Shown one piece after another: positions 60,738 to 64,000 of a stretch of 64,000 nt of DNA (position 1 is the first letter of the stretch; every line of letters begins with the position of its first letter). The notes under the pieces were generated by a model. That model made no database searches and was not told the origin of the DNA. It saw only the letters and a list, made by a program, of their open reading frames with translations. Both the position numbers and the translations under genes were made by a program. The stretch is taken from the NCBI RefSeq assembly GCF_024298825.1, contig NZ_CP101153.1, positions 3,038,001-3,102,000 of the forward strand, given 5' to 3'. This stretch comes from Haloglomus salinum. GTDB lineage: Archaea; Halobacteriota; Halobacteria; Halobacteriales; Haloarculaceae.

Positions 60738-61793
60738 TCACTGTTCGCGCCGCGCGAGCATCCCGGTGGCGAGAACCCCCGCGGCCGCAGCGGTCGCTCC
60801 GAATCCGGGGCCACTGGAGGCAGTCGGCGAACGCTCGACGACGGCCGACCAGTTCCCCGGGTGGGTGGGGGTCGGGGTCGCGCCGGCTGCGCCGTCACCG
60901 GCGTCCCCCCCGCTGCTGCCTGCACCTGCACCCCCAGCGCCGCCCTCGCCTGGGGTGCCTGTCCCGGCCGCGGTCGCTGCGTCGGCCGCCACGGCGGTCG
61001 GCGTGGGAACGTGTTCGGGCGTGGGTGTGGGGGTCGGTGTGGGCGTTGGCGAGGGGAACGACGTACCCTCGGCCGGTGGCGTCCGGGTCGGTGACGGCTC
61101 CGGCGTGGGAGTGGCCGTGGCCGTCGGTGTCGGGCTCGCCGTCGGGGTGGGCGTGGATTCGGAGGGCGGTGGGCCCAGTTGCTCCCGGGCTGTCTGCTCG
61201 TTCGCGCAGTCACAGACCCAGAAGTAGTGCGATTTCCCCTCGAAGTTGCCGTTCTTCGAGGCGATGGTCGACTTGACCTGATACCAGCCAGGGGCGCCGG
61301 GCGTGTCGATACAGCTGGTCGTCTTCCCCACCAGCTGGTCTCCCTCGTTGAAGGTGGGCGGAGAGCCGCCGAAGTCGCCTTCGTCGTAGAAATCCGCCTC
61401 GAACTCGTCCTCGTTCACCCTCGTGGATTTGATGCTGGAGAAGAGGCTCTGGTCCACCTCCGTGCCGGGGTCGTCGTTCCCCCGGTCGATGCCGAACACC
61501 TCTGCGTTACTGGCGCCACACCCGGCGAACCCGCCGTCGACCCAGGTGACGCTGACGTAGTCGACCGTCCGGAAGCCCCGCGGCGGGACGCCGTAGTTCT
61601 CCATGTCCCCGTCATCAAGCCCCGGCTGTGGCGTCAGCATCACCCACGTCAGGTTGCCGTCGCCCCCGTGCCCCGTCGTCGCGGCTGGTCCCTCTGCCGC
61701 CCCGGACGCAGGTCCTCCCGCCACCGCGGCCAGTGCGACCGCCACGACCGCGAGGGAGACAGCACGACGTGTGTGCGTGCCAGTCACGGCCAC
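60738..61793 (-). CDS. PGF-CTERM surface protein, paralogue 3
   Basis: A 351-residue paralogue of the two genes at 57206 and 58383. A GTG start at 61793 gives a signal peptide (AVSLAVVAVALAAVAGG). The folded domain has GGFAGCGASNAEVFGIDRGN, SCIDTPGAPGWYQV and YFWVCDCANEQTAREQLGPP. The stalk is Pro-Thr followed by a Gly/Ala-rich part, then GPGFGATAAAAGVLATGMLA plus RREQ. Upstream in-frame codons to an ATG at 61988 lack signal features. It converges on the AI-2E-type carrier with 20 bases between. Confidence 0.86.
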   Translation of the reverse strand: MAVTGTHTRRAVSLAVVAVALAAVAGGPASGAAEGPAATTGHGGDGNLTWVMLTPQPGLDDGDMENYGVPPRGFRTVDYVSVTWVDGGFAGCGASNAEVFGIDRGNDDPGTEVDQSLFSSIKSTRVNEDEFEADFYDEGDFGGSPPTFNEGDQLVGKTTSCIDTPGAPGWYQVKSTIASKNGNFEGKSHYFWVCDCANEQTAREQLGPPPSESTPTPTASPTPTATATPTPEPSPTRTPPAEGTSFPSPTPTPTPTPTPEHVPTPTAVAADAATAAGTGTPGEGGAGGAGAGSSGGDAGDGAAGATPTPTHPGNWSAVVERSPTASSGPGFGATAAAAGVLATGMLARREQ

Positions 61794-62039
61794 TCTTCCC
61801 GGTGACCTACGTAAAACGGTTGTCCCGGGTGTCTCCCCGGATTCAAATGCCAGCACCGGAATCGCCCTGGCCCGGTCGTTCGCCGACTCCCTGTCGCCGT
61901 CACCGAGCTGTCTGCCACCCATCCGCCGGCCGTCGGGCGATATGTGGACGATTACACACTCGACCCCATTTAATAGAGTATAAAACACACCACCATTTCA
62001 CACGGTAGTTATTTGTGACGCGCACCGTACCTCTCGGCC
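61794..62039. other. Divergent control region
   Basis: A 246-base gap between the PGF-CTERM gene and the divergent bat-type regulator. It is AT-rich near 61965-62010 (TTTAATAGAGTATAAAACAC and GTAGTTATTTGTG), which probably holds TATA elements for both genes. The regulator could act on this shared region. No gene is seen. Confidence 0.45.
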
Positions 62040-62702
62040 ATGCGGTACGTCAAAATCGTCCTCATCCCGGAGTCCGGCGGGCTCCACCCGGCAGAAGAGC
62101 GGCTCAGGAACGACCCGGATATCCAGGAGGAGGCCATCCTCCACCTGAACCTGCTCGACGACGGCACGGCCGTGTCGCTCGCGACCCACCGCGGGGACTC
62201 CGAGCGACTCCGGGAGATCCTCGGCGGGAGCGGGGACGTGCTCGACTTCGAGGTACTGGACACCGACGACGGTATCCAGACCTACATCCACTTCACCCCA
62301 AACGAGACGACCGAGGCCCTGCTCCGGCTCACCCGCGAGTACGAGTTCGTCATCGACACACCCATCCGATGGGATGCCGACGACAGCGGCGCCGTCCGTG
62401 TGGGGCTCATCGGCGACGACGACACGGTCCAGCGAGCCATCGAGAGCGTTCCGGAGAACATCCGCCTCGAGCTGGAGCAGCTCTCGGAGTACAGCCCGGA
62501 GTCACAGGAGCTCTCGGCGATGCTCACCGAGCGTCAGAAGGAGATCCTCGATACGGCCGTCGACGTCGGCTACTACGAGGTCCCGCGCCGGGCGACCCAC
62601 GAGGACATCGCCGAGGCACTGGACCTCTCGACGACGACCGTCGGTGAGCATCTCCGGAAGATCGAGGCCCGGATGCTCTCCGAGATCGCCAAGTCCCACT
62701 GA
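62040..62702 (+). CDS. Bat-type HTH regulator, paralogue
   Basis: A 220-residue regulator equal in length to the one at 27554-28216. The N-terminal part begins ESGGLHPAEERLRNDPDIQE. A sensor-like middle has LNLLDDGTAVSLATHRGDSE. The C-terminal HTH_10 bat domain is LTERQKEILDTAVDVGYYEV and DIAEALDLSTTTVGEHLRK. The match to the first copy runs the whole length, so they are true paralogues. It is divergent from the third PGF-CTERM gene and may control it. Confidence 0.92.
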   Translation: MRYVKIVLIPESGGLHPAEERLRNDPDIQEEAILHLNLLDDGTAVSLATHRGDSERLREILGGSGDVLDFEVLDTDDGIQTYIHFTPNETTEALLRLTREYEFVIDTPIRWDADDSGAVRVGLIGDDDTVQRAIESVPENIRLELEQLSEYSPESQELSAMLTERQKEILDTAVDVGYYEVPRRATHEDIAEALDLSTTTVGEHLRKIEARMLSEIAKSH

Positions 62703-62747
62703 ACGGCCCCGGACGTACCGCACGCGGTTCGGTCTCCCGTCTCTGCC

Positions 62748-63230
62748 TCAGGCCGGCTCGGCCCACAGCGGCCCGACCCATGCCATCCCGCCGTCCCGCT
62801 GGACGACCCGGAGATGGTAGGCGTCGGCGTCGGTGCCCCGTTCGGCGTCGTACCGCATCCCGGCGACAGGTGTCTCGTCGACGAGTGTCGTCTCGACGAC
62901 CCAGTTCTCGTACCCGTCCGGCCCGTCTCCCGGCGTGACCGTGCGCCACGTCTCTGTGTTCTTCACAACCTCCACGCAGTCGATGGGGGCGTCCCCGGCG
63001 ACCCGGAGCCACACCTCGCGGGTGCCGTCCGGGTCGACGCTGACGGTGTGGTCCGGGTCGTCGAGCCGGCGGCCATCCAGCGAGAACGCGACCTGGATGC
63101 GGTTGGGCTGGGTCGTCCCGTACACCCGTCTGGTTCGCAGGGCGTCGAAGACGGCGTCGCGCGTGAGTTCGGACGCCCGGAACGCCGTGAGGCCGCCCCG
63201 ATAGGAGTCCTCGTTCATCAGCCGCCACAC
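62748..63230 (-). pseudogene. 5'-truncated DUF3604-like gene fragment
   Basis: About 160 codons of the C-terminal part of a DUF3604/PHP-like protein. ASELTRDAVFDALRTRRVYG, TTQPNRIQVAFSLDGRRLDD and YHLRVVQRDGGMAWVGPLW are the recognisable parts. The upstream in-frame residues up to an ATG at 63434 come from the antisense of a transposase fragment and are not homologous. The 5' two-thirds of the gene are missing, so it was cut by insertion or deletion at about 63230. Confidence 0.65.
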
Positions 63231-63419
63231 GTCTGCGATGAGTGCGGGACGGTGGCGAACGCAGACGTGAACGGTGCTGAGAACATTCGGCAGAAAGTAT
63301 CTCCGAGTCTCGCCTGTGATGGGGGAGATAGGAGTAACGGCTGGTTGGCACAGCCATCGACGTTCTTGTTTGACAAGGAAACTGGTGCGTTCGCACCTCA
63401 AGAACACGTAACGTCGTAA
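63231..63419 (+). pseudogene. TnpB (IS200/IS605) C-terminal fragment
   Basis: About 62 codons of the C-terminal end of an IS200/IS605-type TnpB. The end of the zinc finger (VCDECGTVANADVNGAENI) with the final Asp and the RQKVSPSLACDGGDR tail are recognisable, ending at TAA 63417-63419. Codon use is less GC-rich than the host genes. The start and the RuvC core are absent, so the protein is inactive. It overlaps the cut end of the DUF3604 gene. Confidence 0.82.
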
Positions 63420-63477
63420 ACCACAATATCCCAAAGCGGTCGGGAATCCTCGCCCTTCAGCGCGGGGAGGATGTCAA
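63420..63477 (+). mobile_element. Right end of a decayed IS200/IS605-type element
   Basis: After the TnpB fragment comes GGGAATCCTCGCCCTTCAG, then CGCGGGGAGGATGTCAA. This is the subterminal hairpin and terminal motif typical of the right end of haloarchaeal IS1341/IS605-type elements (also where the omega RNA guide scaffold ends). The hairpin is imperfect. The final TCAA overlaps the sucD stop on the minus strand. No left end is present in the window. Confidence 0.7.
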
Positions 63478-64000
63478 AGGAAGTCCTCGATGTGGTCCGC
63501 GACCTCCTCGGGCGTGTCCCCGACCGGGACGCCGGCGTCGTTGAGCGCGTTGATCTTCGACTCGGCTGTTCCGGCGCCGGAACTGCCGACGATGGCGCCG
63601 GCGTGGCCCATCCGCTTGCCCGGCGGCGCCGTGCGCCCGGCGATGAAGCCGGCGACGGGCGTGTCCATGTACTGCGAGATGTAGCGGGCGGCCTCCTCCT
63701 CGTCCTCGCCGCCGATCTCGCCGCACATCACCACGGCCTCGGTGTCGGTGTCGGCCTCGAACCGCTCGAGAGCGTCGACGAAGTCCGTCCCGATGATGGG
63801 GTCGCCACCGATGCCGACGGCGGTGGTCTGCCCGATGCCGCGTTGCGTGAGGCTGTCGACGACCTGGTAGGTCAAGGTGCCCGAGCGCGAGACGAGGCCC
63901 ACGTCGCCCTCGGAGAAGATGTTGCCCGGAAGGATACCGAGTTTGGCCTCCCCGGGCGTGATGACGCCGGGGCAGTTCGGGCCCACCAGGGCGGTGTCCG
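63474..64000 (-). CDS. sucD: Succinate--CoA ligase, alpha subunit (3' part, continues beyond window)
   Basis: The C-terminal 175 or so codons of succinyl-CoA synthetase alpha, which with SucC interconverts succinyl-CoA and succinate with formation of ATP or [43 protein letters not shown] and [20 protein letters not shown] match the family. [20 protein letters not shown] holds the catalytic His. The gene runs off the end of the window at 64000. Its stop TGA is formed at the edge of the inserted element end, yet the EDFL terminus looks natural. It connects with korAB and the methylmalonyl route, which also yield succinyl-CoA. Confidence 0.95.
   Translation of the reverse strand, partial: DTALVGPNCPGVITPGEAKLGILPGNIFSEGDVGLVSRSGTLTYQVVDSLTQRGIGQTTAVGIGGDPIIGTDFVDALERFEADTDTEAVVMCGEIGGEDEEEAARYISQYMDTPVAGFIAGRTAPPGKRMGHAGAIVGSSGAGTAESKINALNDAGVPVGDTPEEVADHIEDFL

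Noticed and set aside
62814-63419. A 201-codon plus-strand frame ending in the TnpB tail.
   Set aside because: Only the last 62 or so codons match TnpB. The preceding part is antisense to the DUF3604-like fragment.

Overview
The window is a high-G+C haloarchaeal (class Halobacteria) chromosome segment. The evidence is strongly acidic proteins throughout, Tat-type signal peptides with twin arginines, archaeal TATA-like boxes about 28-33 bases before many start codons (leaderless style), and archaeal information-processing genes: two TFS-type RNA polymerase factors, Lsm, ribosomal protein L37e, aMBF1, NAC, TrmI and an archaeal-type glutamyl-tRNA synthetase. PGF-CTERM surface proteins and KorAB point the same way. 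The genus cannot be fixed from the sequence alone. Gene density is high and most genes are single or in pairs.

Layout. 0-5 kb: DUF5797-like protein, CBS protein, a PD-(D/E)XK-like protein with a Cys cluster, a Tat-lipoprotein GH31 enzyme resembling sulfoquinovosidases, and a Nudix hydrolase. 5-8 kb: tandem TFS genes, a poly-cysteine leader peptide in front of cysE, and two ThiS/MoaD-like genes. 8-15 kb: an HTH plus tandem small membrane proteins, an AlkA-type glycosylase, an ATP-grasp/retropepsin fusion, a CocE-type hydrolase and an AstE-type hydrolase. 15-19.2 kb: lsm-rpl37e, purF, small membrane and Zn proteins, and a duplicated tRNA-Leu locus with one broken copy. 19.3-31 kb: aMBF1, an exonuclease plus DEAD/DUF1998 helicase pair like bacterial MrfB/MrfA, a Zn-ribbon HTH regulator, gltX, a bat-type HTH regulator and an SDR enzyme. 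31-43 kb: a repeat-rich two-TM protein, a flavin reductase, korAB, nac-trmI, MscS, Usp and a 5'-nucleotidase. 43-54 kb: MFS carrier, pccB-like carboxyltransferase, methylmalonyl-CoA epimerase and mutase, pilin-like Tat protein, acetyltransferase and an acyl-CoA synthetase. 54-64 kb: FMN reductase, DUF433, YIP1, aldo/keto reductase, three paralogous PGF-CTERM proteins around an AI-2E-type carrier, a second bat-type regulator, a decayed IS200/IS605 end and the 3' part of sucD.

Genes that work together. The carboxyltransferase (44.9 kb), epimerase (47.8 kb) and mutase (48.2 kb) form the propionyl-CoA to succinyl-CoA route, and sucD and korAB are the adjoining TCA steps. The exonuclease and helicase at 19.9-24.1 kb sit one base apart and probably act together in DNA repair. 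The ATP-grasp/retropepsin protein and the AstE-like hydrolase match a known co-occurring set. The strongest candidate for an undescribed regulatory system is the 27-codon leader ending in five Cys codons just upstream of cysE, which looks like cysteine-sensing translational control in an archaeon. Other notable items are a TFS paralogue lacking the catalytic acidic pair, a pair of diglycine-less ThiS-like proteins (one ending in Cys-Cys), an inverted dispersed repeat of about 190 bp, and hairpins kept in both copies of the tRNA-Leu locus.
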